A DNA stretch of 64,000 nt, taken from assembly GCF_009817885.1 (NCBI RefSeq), contig NZ_CP041764.1, forward strand, positions 3,162,001-3,226,000, in the 5' to 3' direction. The translations under genes were made by a program, and so were the position numbers. Under the pieces are notes generated by a model. The model saw only the letters and a program-made list of their open reading frames with translations. It was not told the origin of the DNA and searched no databases. Positions 7,713 to 15,942 of this stretch are shown one piece after another (positions within the stretch are counted from its first letter, which is position 1; the number at the start of each line of letters is the position of its first letter). The DNA comes from Serratia rhizosphaerae. GTDB taxonomy: Bacteria > Pseudomonadota > Gammaproteobacteria > Enterobacterales > Enterobacteriaceae.

Positions 7713-8558
7713 ATGCTGGCCAAACCATCTGTACGGCTGAACAAATATATTAGCGAAAGCGGGATCTGCTCGCGTCGCGATGCCGATCGTTATATCGAAC
7801 AAGGCAATGTTTTTATTAATGGCAAGCGCGTGGCGCTGGGCGATCGGGTATTTCCGGGAGATGTGGTCAAGGTTAACGGCCAGCTCATCGAGCCGCGTAG
7901 TGAAGACAACCTGGTCTTCATTGCGCTGAACAAACCGGTAGGCATTGTCAGCACCACGGAAAGCGGCGAAAAAGACAACATTGTCGATTTCGTGAATCAC
8001 AGTACGCGTATTTTCCCGATCGGGCGGTTAGATAAAGACTCGCAGGGGCTGATCTTCCTGACTAACCACGGCGATCTGGTGAACAAGATCCTGCGGGCCG
8101 GTAACGATCACGAAAAAGAGTATCTGGTGACGGTCAATAAACCGGTCACCGATGAATTTATCCGCGGTTTAGCGGCGGGCGTACCGATGCTGGGCACGGT
8201 GACCAAAAAATGCAAGGTGAAGAAAGTCTCCGCCTCGGTGTTTCGCATCGTGCTGGTGCAGGGACTTAACCGCCAGATCCGCCGCATGTGTGAACATTTT
8301 GGCTATGAGGTCACCAAGCTGGAGCGGACCCGCATTATGAATGTCGGGCTGGCCGGCTTACCGCTGGGAGACTGGCGGGAATTGACGGATGACGAACTGA
8401 TCGCGTTGTTTAAACTGATTGAGGATTCCTCGTCGGAAGCAAAACCGGCGACCCGAAAACCGGTGGTCAACAAGGCCAAAAAAGCCAGTAAACCCGCCGC
8501 GCTTCCCGCCGGGCGCAAGCGGTTCACCCAACCAGGCCGTAAAAAGAAAGGGCGTTAG
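7713..8558 (+). CDS. rluF: 23S rRNA pseudouridine(2604) synthase
   Basis: 281 residues. An N-terminal S4 RNA-binding domain (residues about 7-55) is followed by the RsuA/RluB/E/F-type pseudouridine synthase domain. The catalytic Asp107 is seen in GRLDKDSQG, and the basic tail ends in GRKKKGR as in E. coli RluF. It modifies U2604 of 23S rRNA and, in E. coli, U35 of tRNA-Tyr. The frame is open from an ATG at 7701, but GGAG lies about 8 nt before the ATG at 7713, and starting there (MLAKPSVRLNKYIS) matches the family. It stands alone, behind the speB hairpin and ahead of the catabolic island. Confidence 0.95.
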   Translation: MLAKPSVRLNKYISESGICSRRDADRYIEQGNVFINGKRVALGDRVFPGDVVKVNGQLIEPRSEDNLVFIALNKPVGIVSTTESGEKDNIVDFVNHSTRIFPIGRLDKDSQGLIFLTNHGDLVNKILRAGNDHEKEYLVTVNKPVTDEFIRGLAAGVPMLGTVTKKCKVKKVSASVFRIVLVQGLNRQIRRMCEHFGYEVTKLERTRIMNVGLAGLPLGDWRELTDDELIALFKLIEDSSSEAKPATRKPVVNKAKKASKPAALPAGRKRFTQPGRKKKGR

Positions 8559-8570
8559 CGACAGAGCTGC

Positions 8571-8660
8571 GCCGCCGGCAAATTTGTCCGGCGGCGTATG
8601 CCGTTACGATCCCATCTCCCTGCTTTTCCTGCATCGCTGACTTTTTCCGCAGCCTGAAGA
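8571..8660. repeat. Intergenic repeat, copy A
   Basis: Hairpin GCCGCCGG (8571-8578) / CCGGCGGC (8588-8595), followed by a segment like TATGCCGTTACGATCCCATC. Positions 8575-8595 are identical over 21 bp to 33824-33844, and the following bases align with 31928-31947 and 33847-33866. Three copies in 64 kb, all intergenic and behind genes, indicate a dispersed small repeat. It lies between rluF and the convergent MFS gene. Confidence 0.65.
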
Positions 8661-8691
8661 CGTCAGCCCTTAAAATCCGCAGTTTCGCAGC

Positions 8692-9930
8692 TTACGGGCG
8701 CTGTGCCAGCGGCCGGGCCGGGCGCATTTTGCCAAACAGCACGCCGCCCGCCAGCAGCGTGACCAGCTGCGAGGCGATCAGCACCGCAAAGCCGGATGAC
8801 ACCGTGCCCTGAGCGGCCATCACCAGCCCCATGATCAGCGGAATAAAGGCGGAAAACAGATTGCCGATGCCGTTGATGATGCCGTAGGCGCTGCCGACCG
8901 CCTGCGGCTTGGCGTAGTGCTGCAGCAGCGTCGGGATCGCCGCGCCCTGCAGGCCCCAGCAGGCGTTGGCCGCCAGCAGGAAAAAGGCGATCCAGCCGGT
9001 CTGAGCGCTGTTTATCAGTCCGGCCACGCACAGCGCGGTGGCGCCGCCGCCGACGGCAAAAATCAGCGGCGCCTGATGCCGCTGCATCCGGTCGAGCAGC
9101 GCGCCGCCGAGATATTTCGCGCCGATGCTGACGATAAACGGCAGCGACGCCATCGCTCCCATCTGTTTAATTGAAAAGCCTTTTTCGTCGATCAGGTAGG
9201 CCGGCAGCCAGGCGCTGGAGCCCCACAGATAGCTGAGGGTGGCGATCTCCACCAGCATAATCCAGCCGAGCATCGGCGTATGCCAGGCGTCGCTAAAGGT
9301 GCGCCAGACGCGCGCCAGCACCGGCGTGGCGGCTCGCGGCGGCGGCGCGCTTTGCGCCGGGCGGATAAACGCGCGGATCAGCCCCAGTCCGGCCAGCAGA
9401 TTAAACGCCGCCAGTAGGTAAAACGACATCGCCCAGCCGAAATGGGCCATCAGAAAGCCGACCAGCGGAAAGCCGAGCGCCAGCCCGAGCGACACGCCGA
9501 GCGCGCTGACGGCGTTGGGTTTACCTAACTCATCGGCCGCGAAGTGGTCGCTGATATACATGGTTTTCAGCGAAAACAGCGGCCCTTCGCTGACGCCGAG
9601 CAGGGCGCGCACCAGCAGCAGCCACAGGACGCTGCCCGCCAGCGGCGAGGCGGCGGTCAGCAGCGCCCACAGCAGCACGCTGAGCGTCAGCGCACGGCGG
9701 TAGCCCATCAGCGTTTCCAGAAACGGCGTCAGCAGCAGCGCCGCCAGGCCGTAACCGAGCAGAAAGGCGGTCATCAGCGTGCCCTGATGCACCCGGTTAT
9801 CCCCCAGGCCAAAGTGATGCAGAAAATCCGGATTGACCACCATCACGGCGATATTTACCCGATCGACATAGGCGATGACGATCAGGAACAGCAGGGCGAA
9901 CACGCCGTACCAGCGCTGACGAGCATTCAC
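8692..9930 (-). CDS. MFS transporter, probable organic-anion importer of the catabolic island
   Basis: 412 residues with twelve hydrophobic segments in two sets of six and a central loop at residues about 190-225. Opening MNARQRWYGVFALLFLIVIAYVDRVNIAVM has the helix-1 Asp-Arg pair typical of the anion:cation symporter (ACS) branch, which takes up aromatic or sugar acids. AGGAG lies about 10 nt before the ATG. It is divergent from the Rieske ferredoxin gene across a 388-nt control region, so it probably belongs to the same catabolic island. A second MFS gene (15943) suggests separate uptake of substrate and intermediate, or import and export; the substrate is unknown. Confidence 0.85.
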   Translation of the reverse strand: MNARQRWYGVFALLFLIVIAYVDRVNIAVMVVNPDFLHHFGLGDNRVHQGTLMTAFLLGYGLAALLLTPFLETLMGYRRALTLSVLLWALLTAASPLAGSVLWLLLVRALLGVSEGPLFSLKTMYISDHFAADELGKPNAVSALGVSLGLALGFPLVGFLMAHFGWAMSFYLLAAFNLLAGLGLIRAFIRPAQSAPPPRAATPVLARVWRTFSDAWHTPMLGWIMLVEIATLSYLWGSSAWLPAYLIDEKGFSIKQMGAMASLPFIVSIGAKYLGGALLDRMQRHQAPLIFAVGGGATALCVAGLINSAQTGWIAFFLLAANACWGLQGAAIPTLLQHYAKPQAVGSAYGIINGIGNLFSAFIPLIMGLVMAAQGTVSSGFAVLIASQLVTLLAGGVLFGKMRPARPLAQRP

Positions 9931-10229
9931 AAAGCACTCCTTAACACGGTGATAAACCTGCGCGGCGGGCGGCGTGGAGCGTTTGCCGGGCCTGAAGGCG
10001 GGGAATATCCCTCTGAATGTAAAATTATTGTTGCATGAAAGCGCGCGGTTATCGGCGCGAGAAAACTTTTACGCCGCTTTTTATGCAAAAATCAACGCAT
10101 TTTGGCATATAAATTCACGATGTAATGCATAAATACCATCGTATTTTCATATCGGTGCATTTTTTCGTGATCTCCTCCGCATTTGCAATCTTTAAACAAC
10201 CTTTTATTAACAATTATCGTCCAGCTCGC

Positions 10230-10257
10230 TTGACGAAACATTCGCCAGTTTTATAGT
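10230..10257 (+). promoter_or_regulatory. Promoter for the Rieske ferredoxin-oxygenase operon
   Basis: TTGACG (10230-10235) and TATAGT (10252-10257) with a 16-nt spacer. Transcription would start near 10264, just ahead of the inverted repeat at 10273-10296 and about 55 nt before the first start codon. Confidence 0.65.
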
Positions 10258-10272
10258 GGGCGTATTAAATAA

Positions 10273-10296
10273 GAAACTGAGTTTCATATATGAAAC
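10273..10296. promoter_or_regulatory. Likely IclR-family operator
   Basis: GAAAC (10273-10277), TGA, GTTTC (10281-10285) overlaps the perfect 16-bp palindrome GTTTCATATATGAAAC (10281-10296). GAAAC-N3-GTTTC has the layout of the KdgR (IclR family) box. It lies just downstream of the candidate promoter, a position that suits repression, and an IclR gene is in the operon. A related GAAAC-N4-GTTTC repeat occurs at 13699-13716. Confidence 0.6.
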
Positions 10297-10318
10297 AAAG
10301 AGATAGAGGGTTTTAGCA

Positions 10319-10636
10319 ATGAGCTGGAAGAACGTGTGCGAAGTGTCTCAGGTAAAAGAAGATTTCCCTTACTCGGCGACGGTAGACGGCAAAGAGGTCG
10401 GGGTGTATCTGATCGACGGGCAATACTACGCGCTGGAAGATGTTTGCCCGCACGCCTACGCCTTGCTCAGCCAGGGGTTTGTTGACGACGGCAAAGTGGA
10501 GTGTCCGCTGCACGAAGCGCTGTTTGACGTACGCACCGGCCAGTGCCTGCGTGAGCCGGGCGGCCGCGACCTGCAAACCTTTCCCACCCGCGTGATCGAC
10601 AATCAGATCCAGATCACCGTCATCGAGGAGGAGTAA
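10319..10636 (+). CDS. Rieske-type [2Fe-2S] ferredoxin
   Basis: 105 residues, the usual length of soluble Rieske ferredoxins of ring-hydroxylating systems. The cluster ligands are Cys43-x-His45 and Cys62-x2-His65 (CPHA ... CPLH). It should carry electrons from the FAD reductase (14662) to the terminal oxygenase (10968) in the cytoplasm. The ATG has AGAGGG upstream. It is the first gene of the operon, 4 nt before the next gene. Residues around the cluster (LEDVCPHAYALLSQG) fit bacterial dioxygenase ferredoxins rather than NirD. Confidence 0.93.
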   Translation: MSWKNVCEVSQVKEDFPYSATVDGKEVGVYLIDGQYYALEDVCPHAYALLSQGFVDDGKVECPLHEALFDVRTGQCLREPGGRDLQTFPTRVIDNQIQITVIEEE

Positions 10637-10639
10637 TTC

Positions 10640-10948
10640 ATGCAACACATTACCGATTTCAACCCGTGGCTGCCGGACACCCAGCAGGTGATCCCGGCGC
10701 GTGAGGGCGGCAACGGCCAGATCCATCAGCCGGGCAGCTACCAGAATGTGATCTGGCAGACGCGCGCCCGCGTACCGGACGGTTTTGAAACGGCGCTGGT
10801 CGCCGCGCTGGAAGAGATCTTCGAGGGCGGGGCGAGCGAACTGGATCAGATCGTCAGCGCGCTGAATCAGCGCCGTCTGTTCGATCGCAACGGTCAGCCA
10901 TGGAACGAAGCGGCGTTCCGCGAATTCCTTCACGTTAACGGTTTCTGA
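10640..10948 (+). CDS. Small conserved-type protein with recombinase-like helix-turn-helix C-terminus
   Basis: 102 residues between the ferredoxin and the oxygenase, 4 nt behind the former with AGGAGG ahead of its ATG. The last 40 residues (LDQIVSALNQRRLFDRNGQPWN...) read like the helix-turn-helix 'recombinase' segment that follows serine recombinase catalytic domains (IA..LN..G..TR.G..W), but no catalytic domain is present. The N-terminal half is Pro/Gln/Gly rich with a WQTRARVPDGFE stretch. The function is unknown. Its fixed place inside an electron-transfer/oxygenase unit suggests an accessory or substrate-binding role rather than recombination; this is inference. Confidence 0.8.
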   Translation: MQHITDFNPWLPDTQQVIPAREGGNGQIHQPGSYQNVIWQTRARVPDGFETALVAALEEIFEGGASELDQIVSALNQRRLFDRNGQPWNEAAFREFLHVNGF

Positions 10949-10967
10949 GCAGCACTGGGAGAAGACA

Positions 10968-12011
10968 ATGACAGCAAACATAACATCCTCCGCGCAGACG
11001 TTACAGAACTACCTTGATCAGGGCTTACGCGGTATGTGGTATCCGGTACTGGCCAGCTGGGAAGTGGGCAACAACCCGGTCGGCATCACCCGTCTGGAGC
11101 AGCAGATCGTGCTGTGGCGTGACGCGCAGGGCGCGATCCACGCGCTGGAAGACCGCTGTCCGCACCGCGGCGCACGGCTGTCGATGGGCTGGAACCTCGG
11201 CGATCGCATCGCCTGCTGGTATCACGGCGTGGAGGTCGGCGGCGACGGTGAGGTGAAAGACGTGCCGGCGGTGGATCGTTGCCCGCTGGTGGGGCAGAAA
11301 TGCCTGCGTTCCTACCCGGCGCAGGAGGCCTACGGCGCGGTGTTCCTCTATTTCGGCGTCACCGCCGACGAAGCGCCGTCTGAACTGACCTTCCCGCAGG
11401 AGCTGGCCGACGACGCGTCTTACAGCAACTTCCTGTGCACCGCCAGCTGGGACTGCAATTACCAGTACGCGCTGGAAAACGTGATGGATCCGATGCACGG
11501 CACCTATCTGCACTCGTCATCGCACTCGATGGCCGAAGGCGATCGCAAGGCGGATATGGCCCTGGAGCCGACCGACAGCGGCTTTATCTTCAAGAAAAAC
11601 GGCCAGATCGGCGTCAACTTCGACTGGGTGGAGTTCGGCAACAGCGGCGCGTACTGGATGCGGCTGTCGATCCCGTACAAACAGCGTTTCGGGCCGGGTG
11701 GCCACTTCTGGATCATCGGCATGGTGGTGCCGGAAGACAAGGATCACTGCCGGGTATTCTTCTGGCGTATCCGCAAGGTGAAGGACTGGCAGCGCGATCT
11801 GTGGCGCTTTATGTACCGCAACCGGCTGGAGGCGCTGCACTGGGACGTGCTCGAACAGGATCGCATCGTGCTGGAGAACATGGCGCCGAACGCCCGCAGC
11901 CGCGAATACCTGTACCAGCATGACGTGGGGCTGTCGCGCCTGCGCCGCATAATGCAAAAAGAGGCGCAAAAGCAGCTGGCGATGCTGAGTGAGCTGGAGG
12001 CGGCGCAGTGA
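10968..12011 (+). CDS. Rieske non-heme iron oxygenase, terminal (alpha) subunit
   Basis: 347 residues. The N-terminal Rieske domain has Cys64-x-His66 and Cys83-x2-His86 (CPHR ... CWYH). The catalytic domain carries the mononuclear iron motif NVMDPMHGTYLH with bridging Asp174 and ligands His177 and His182; a third acidic ligand probably lies in the WDVLEQDR segment near residue 290. There is no small beta subunit gene, so it is likely an alpha-only oxygenase, like the carbazole dioxygenase/phenoxybenzoate group. It would hydroxylate an aromatic or heteroaromatic substrate with electrons from the neighbouring ferredoxin and reductase. GGAG precedes the ATG, and the SDR start overlaps its stop. 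Confidence 0.93.
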   Translation: MTANITSSAQTLQNYLDQGLRGMWYPVLASWEVGNNPVGITRLEQQIVLWRDAQGAIHALEDRCPHRGARLSMGWNLGDRIACWYHGVEVGGDGEVKDVPAVDRCPLVGQKCLRSYPAQEAYGAVFLYFGVTADEAPSELTFPQELADDASYSNFLCTASWDCNYQYALENVMDPMHGTYLHSSSHSMAEGDRKADMALEPTDSGFIFKKNGQIGVNFDWVEFGNSGAYWMRLSIPYKQRFGPGGHFWIIGMVVPEDKDHCRVFFWRIRKVKDWQRDLWRFMYRNRLEALHWDVLEQDRIVLENMAPNARSREYLYQHDVGLSRLRRIMQKEAQKQLAMLSELEAAQ

Positions 12012-12763
12012 GCGGCCTGCTGACGGACAAGCGCATTGTGGTCACCGGCGCGGCGCGCGGCCTTGGCCGCAGTTTCGCCGCGGCGATCGCCGAAGCCGGC
12101 GGCAGCGTGGTGCTGTGCGACATCCTGGCGGACGAACTGCAGAGCACCGCGGCGGCGCTGCGCGAGCAGGGCGCGCAGGTTGAGACGCAGGTTATCGATC
12201 TGGCGTCGCCGGCCTCGATTCGCTCGGCGTTCAGCGCCATTGGCGCGGGCGGTGCGATCGACGGCCTGGTGAATAACGCCGCGCTGGCGACCGGCGTCGG
12301 CGGCAAAACCATGATGGAATACGATATCGAGCTGTGGGACCGCGTGATGCAGGTCAACGTGCGCGGCACCTGGCTGGTGAGCCAGGCGGCGGTGCCGCTG
12401 CTGGCGCAGCGACCGCACGCCAAGATCGTCAACGTCGCGTCCGATACCGCGCTGTGGGGTGCGCCGCGCCTGATGGCCTATGTGGCCAGCAAAGGGGCGC
12501 TGATTGCGATGACGCGCTCGATGGCGCGCGAACTGGGCGAGCAGAACATTTGCGTCAACGCCATCGCGCCGGGCCTGACGCGGGTGGAAGCCACCGAATA
12601 TGTGCCGGCGGAGCGCCACCAGCTGTACGAGCAGGGGCGGGCGCTGACGGGGGCGCAGCACCCTGATGATGTGACCGGCAGCGTGCTGTATCTGCTGTCG
12701 CCGCTGGCGAATTTCGTCACCGGTCAACTGCTGCCGGTGAACGGCGGTTTCGTATTCAACTGA
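12008..12763 (+). CDS. Short-chain dehydrogenase/reductase, possible dihydrodiol dehydrogenase
   Basis: 251 residues, classical SDR. The nucleotide motif TGAARGLG is at residues 13-20, NNAA near 90, and the catalytic triad is Ser145, Tyr158, Lys162 (YVASK). The GTG start overlaps the oxygenase stop (GTGA) with GGAGG about 8 nt upstream, so the two are translationally coupled. That coupling suggests it acts on the oxygenase product, for example oxidising a cis-dihydrodiol to a catechol. Another alcohol or ketone substrate is possible. It has no membrane segment and is expected to be cytoplasmic. Confidence 0.92.
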   Translation: MSGLLTDKRIVVTGAARGLGRSFAAAIAEAGGSVVLCDILADELQSTAAALREQGAQVETQVIDLASPASIRSAFSAIGAGGAIDGLVNNAALATGVGGKTMMEYDIELWDRVMQVNVRGTWLVSQAAVPLLAQRPHAKIVNVASDTALWGAPRLMAYVASKGALIAMTRSMARELGEQNICVNAIAPGLTRVEATEYVPAERHQLYEQGRALTGAQHPDDVTGSVLYLLSPLANFVTGQLLPVNGGFVFN

Positions 12764-12793
12764 CCGCCGGACGGCGAGAAGAAGGAACAGAGC

Positions 12794-13588
12794 ATGGCGG
12801 ATGAACAAACGTGTAAATATCTGATCCCCGGGCTGGATCGCGGTTTGCAGCTGCTGTTGGCGTTCGGCGAGCAGCACAAGGAGATGACCTTTGCGGAGCT
12901 GCACCGTCTGGTCGCCATGCCGAAGGCGACCGCCTACCGGGTGGTGCAGACGCTGGAACATCTGGGCTTTCTGGAGCGCAACCCGCGCACCAACACCTTC
13001 TCGCTGGGCATCAAGGTGCTGCGGCTGGGGTTTGAGTATATCGCCTCGCTGGACGTGGCGCAGGTCGGGCAGCCGGTGATTGAGCAGCTGCGCGATCGCA
13101 GCCAGTGCAGCAGTCATCTGGCGATCCGCGACGGACGCGACGTGATCTACATTGCCCGCGTCAGCGCCGCCGGATCGCAGATCAATCAGGTCAGCGTCGG
13201 CACGCGTCTGCCGGTGCATCAGACCTCGCTGGGACGCATGCTGCTGACCCGCACCACGCGCGAGGAGTTTGAACGTCTCTATCCGCAGCAGAGCCTGCCG
13301 GGCAGCGGGCCGGGTACGCCGGCCGACCGTGAAACGCTGTGGCAGATGGTGCAGCAGGATAAGGCGCGCGGCTATGTGATCGGCGAGTCGTTTTTCCGCC
13401 ACGGCATCTCCTCGATCGTCTACCCGATCTTTAACCGCGATCTGCAGGTGGAGGCGGTGGTCAGCATTATGGTGCCGTTCGATCAGATCCCGGCCGAGGA
13501 TCGCGAGCGGCTGCGGATGGAGGTGCGCGACGCCGCCGGGAAGATTTCCGACTTCCTTGGCGCCCCGCCGCGGGCCGACGTCGGCTAA
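12794..13588 (+). CDS. IclR-family transcriptional regulator
   Basis: 264 residues. The N-terminal winged helix-turn-helix (residues about 10-75, MPKATAYRVVQTLEHLGFLE as recognition helix and wing) is followed by the IclR effector-binding domain (about 80-255) with conserved segments such as HQTSLGRMLL. Relatives regulate aromatic catabolism (PcaR, PobR, MhpR types). It lies in the first operon 30 nt behind the SDR, with GAAGGA before the ATG. It is the only regulator gene in the island and probably binds the GAAAC/GTTTC repeats at 10273-10296 and 13699-13716. The effector may be the substrate or a pathway intermediate. Confidence 0.92.
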   Translation: MADEQTCKYLIPGLDRGLQLLLAFGEQHKEMTFAELHRLVAMPKATAYRVVQTLEHLGFLERNPRTNTFSLGIKVLRLGFEYIASLDVAQVGQPVIEQLRDRSQCSSHLAIRDGRDVIYIARVSAAGSQINQVSVGTRLPVHQTSLGRMLLTRTTREEFERLYPQQSLPGSGPGTPADRETLWQMVQQDKARGYVIGESFFRHGISSIVYPIFNRDLQVEAVVSIMVPFDQIPAEDRERLRMEVRDAAGKISDFLGAPPRADVG

Positions 13589-13598
13589 TACTATTTCA

Positions 13599-13633
13599 TG
13601 TGGGGCGGGGAGCGATGCCCGCCCACGGGTTTT
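13599..13633 (+). terminator. Possible terminator after the IclR gene
   Basis: GTGGGGCGGG, an 8-nt loop and CCCGCCCAC form a GC-rich stem with one bulge, followed by GGGTTTT. It lies just behind the IclR stop and would separate the first (Rieske) unit from the second unit that starts at 13736. The T run is short. Confidence 0.5.
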
Positions 13634-13662
13634 CCCAACGACAAGGTTTAGCTACCGCGTGA

Positions 13663-13683
13663 GGCGCCTGAAAAGCAGGCGCC
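13663..13683. other. Perfect 8-bp stem-loop in the 13.6 kb control region
   Basis: GGCGCCTG (13663-13670), loop AAAAG, CAGGCGCC (13676-13683). No T run follows. It lies between the likely terminator and the GAAAC/GTTTC repeat; it may be part of an mRNA leader or a DNA-binding site. Confidence 0.5.
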
Positions 13684-13698
13684 GGGGAACGATCATGC

Positions 13699-13716
13699 CT
13701 GAAACAGGCGTTTCAG
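13699..13716. promoter_or_regulatory. Second GAAAC/GTTTC inverted repeat, likely IclR operator
   Basis: CTGAAAC (13699-13705), AGGC, GTTTCAG (13710-13716): 7-bp arms with a 4-nt spacer, 19 nt ahead of the extradiol-type dioxygenase start. The half-sites are the same as at 10273-10296, so both units of the island may answer to the same IclR protein. The spacer is one base longer than in the first site, so affinity could differ. Confidence 0.5.
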
Positions 13717-13735
13717 AGAACGTGAGGCACAAACA

Positions 13736-14665
13736 ATGAGCGTAATTGGCATCGAACAGCTGGAATTTGGCGTAGAAGATCTGCCAAAGTGCGAAAAATT
13801 TATGCGGGACTTCGGCCTGCAGGCGACGGCGGGCCAGCCGTCGGCATTTACCACCCTGAGCGGCGCCGGCGTGCAGCTGCGTCCGCTGGACGACGACGAC
13901 CTGCCGCCGGCTTTCGAAAGCGGTTCAACGCTGCGCCGCATGACCTGGGGAGTCGCCGGCCCGGCGGAGCTGGCGGAGCTGGAAGCACGGCTGGCGCAGG
14001 CGCCGGGTTTTCAACGCCAGGGCGAGATGCTGGAGTGCCGCGATCCCAACGGCATGACGCTGCGTTTTGTCGTCAGTCGTCAGCGCGAGGTGTCGCTGCC
14101 GGTGACGCCGATTAATCAGTGGGGCGACGTGCGTCGTATCGACCAACCCAGCCCGGTCTATGAGCAGGCGCAGCCGATCAATATCGGCCACGTGGTGTTC
14201 TTTGTCGACGATCTGGCGGCCACCGAGCGCTTTTACCGCGAGGCGCTGGGTTTTCAGGTGTCCGATCGCTATATCGACCGCGCGGTCTTCCTGCGCACTC
14301 AGGCGCGCGGCGGCCACCACAACCTGTTTCTGCTGAAACTGCCGAACCGTGCGCGCGGGCTGAACCACGTGGCGTTTACCGTACGCGATATTCATGAAGT
14401 GATCGGCGGCGGTCTGGCGATGAATAAAGAGCAGTGGAGCACCTTTATCGGCCCCGGACGTCACCCGATCTCTTCGGCCTACTTCTGGTACGTCAACAGC
14501 CCGACCGGCGGCGCGTTTGAGTACTACACCAACGACGATTTCCTGACGGAGAACTGGCAGCCGCGCGAGCTGGAGCATTCGCTGGTGTCATTCACCGAAT
14601 GGGCGGTGGAGGGCGGCATCGATCACGATACCCGCCGCCAACATAAACCGGCGGAGGCGCTATGA
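13736..14665 (+). CDS. Two-domain VOC protein, extradiol ring-cleavage dioxygenase-like
   Basis: 309 residues with two vicinal-oxygen-chelate domains (residues about 5-115 and 148-265), the layout of type I extradiol dioxygenases. In the second domain the three metal ligands expected for Fe(II) are His152 (GHVVFF), His211 (NHVAF) and Glu262 (GAFEYY); His243 and Tyr249 are candidates for the acid-base residues. It could cleave the catechol made by the Rieske oxygenase and SDR. The first domain lacks these ligands, as in the family. It starts the second unit of the island, and its stop overlaps the next start (ATGA). Confidence 0.88.
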   Translation: MSVIGIEQLEFGVEDLPKCEKFMRDFGLQATAGQPSAFTTLSGAGVQLRPLDDDDLPPAFESGSTLRRMTWGVAGPAELAELEARLAQAPGFQRQGEMLECRDPNGMTLRFVVSRQREVSLPVTPINQWGDVRRIDQPSPVYEQAQPINIGHVVFFVDDLAATERFYREALGFQVSDRYIDRAVFLRTQARGGHHNLFLLKLPNRARGLNHVAFTVRDIHEVIGGGLAMNKEQWSTFIGPGRHPISSAYFWYVNSPTGGAFEYYTNDDFLTENWQPRELEHSLVSFTEWAVEGGIDHDTRRQHKPAEAL

Positions 14666-15876
14666 GTCAGCCGATTTCCGCAGGCATCGTCATCGTCGGC
14701 GGCGGTCAGGCCGGCGGCTGGGCGGCGAAAACGCTGCGCGACCGCGGCTATAGCGGCACGCTGTCAGTGGTGAGCGATGAACCCTACGACTTTTATGAGC
14801 GTCCGCCGCTGTCCAAGGCGGCGCTGCTGGACGACGAAGCGCCGCTCAGCCGCCTGTTCAGCGCCGAGACGGTGGCGGCGCTGAATATCGACTGGTATCG
14901 CCCGCTGCGCGCCGAAGGCATTAATACCGACGACCAGACGCTGCAGCTCAGCGACGGACGTCAGCTGCGTTTTACACAGCTGCTGCTGGCGACCGGCGGT
15001 CGGCCGCGCCTGCCGGACGCCCGCTGGGCCGACTGCCCGCAGGTGATGACCCTGCGCTCCTGGGACGACGCCGCACGCCTGCGGCAGGGGCTGCTGCGCA
15101 GTCGCCGTCTGGCGATCGTCGGCGGCGGCTGGATCGGGCTGGAAATTGCCGCCTCGGCGCGCAAACTCGGCGTCGAGGTGACGGTGTTTGAGCGTCAGCC
15201 CGCGCTGTGCATGCGCAGCGTCGGCGCTGACGTCTCGCAGGCGCTGCTGGCGCTGCATCAGCAGCAGGGCGTGACGCTGTACTGCGACTGTGGCGATATT
15301 CAGCTCGAACAGCGCGGCGGCGAGGCGCGGATCGCCAGCGCGGTCAGTGAGGCGCAGCCGTTCGATCTGGTGGTGGTCGGCATCGGCGTGGAACTGAACC
15401 TGGCGCTGGCGCACGGCGCCGGGCTGCAGGTGGACGGCGGCGGCATCGTGGTTGACGGCCAGGGGCGCACCAGCCATCCGGCGATTTTCGCCGCCGGCGA
15501 TGTGGCGCGTCATCCGACGCTGGGGCTGTGCCTGCAATCCTGGGCCTACGCGCAGAATCAGGCCATCAGCACCGCCGGCGCGATGCTTGACGCCGATGCC
15601 CCGGCCTACGACGACGTCGCTTGGCTATGGTCGGATCAATATGACGTCAATATCCAGATCCTTGGCGTGCCGATGGGCGGCGTACATCAGGTGACGCGGC
15701 GCACGCCGCAGTCGCAGGTGTTTTTTACCCTGAATGCCGACCGGCAGCTGGTGCAGATGGTGGTGTTTAACGACGCGCGCGCCATCAAACTGGGCAAGCG
15801 CTGGCTGGCCAGCGGACGGGTACTGGATCCGGCGCAGCTGGCGGATGCGGAATTTTCTCTGATGGCGTTGAAGTAA
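14662..15876 (+). CDS. FAD-dependent NAD(P)H:ferredoxin reductase
   Basis: 404 residues. Two dinucleotide-binding motifs are seen: VIVGGGQAGG near residue 10 for FAD and IVGGGWIGLE near residue 152 for NAD(P)H. The GDVA motif is near residue 275, and a C-terminal reductase domain holds the WSDQYD segment typical of BphA4/CamA-type reductases. It would pass electrons from NAD(P)H to the Rieske ferredoxin at 10319, completing a three-component oxygenase. It overlaps the stop of the VOC gene by 4 nt, so it is cotranscribed with the ring-cleavage gene rather than with the oxygenase. Confidence 0.93.
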   Translation: MSQPISAGIVIVGGGQAGGWAAKTLRDRGYSGTLSVVSDEPYDFYERPPLSKAALLDDEAPLSRLFSAETVAALNIDWYRPLRAEGINTDDQTLQLSDGRQLRFTQLLLATGGRPRLPDARWADCPQVMTLRSWDDAARLRQGLLRSRRLAIVGGGWIGLEIAASARKLGVEVTVFERQPALCMRSVGADVSQALLALHQQQGVTLYCDCGDIQLEQRGGEARIASAVSEAQPFDLVVVGIGVELNLALAHGAGLQVDGGGIVVDGQGRTSHPAIFAAGDVARHPTLGLCLQSWAYAQNQAISTAGAMLDADAPAYDDVAWLWSDQYDVNIQILGVPMGGVHQVTRRTPQSQVFFTLNADRQLVQMVVFNDARAIKLGKRWLASGRVLDPAQLADAEFSLMALK

Positions 15877-15942
15877 TCCCGGCGGCTTGCAGGCCGGGCC
15901 TGTAAGCGCCAGAGGGTAACGCCCAAGCGACGGGAGCGTTTC

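Larger units (their letters stand above)
9931..10318. other. Divergent control region of the catabolic island
   Basis: This 388-nt region separates the MFS gene (minus) from the Rieske ferredoxin gene (plus). The section 10070-10200 is markedly AT-rich compared with the coding DNA around it and has several TGCAT repeats. The right part holds a good sigma-70 promoter and a GAAAC/GTTTC operator, described separately. No extra gene is seen. Confidence 0.6.

Noticed and set aside
11744..13402. A 552-codon minus-strand frame across the Rieske oxygenase, SDR and IclR genes
   Set aside because: It spans three recognised genes and their joints and has no recognisable domain, so it is a shadow frame caused by high GC.
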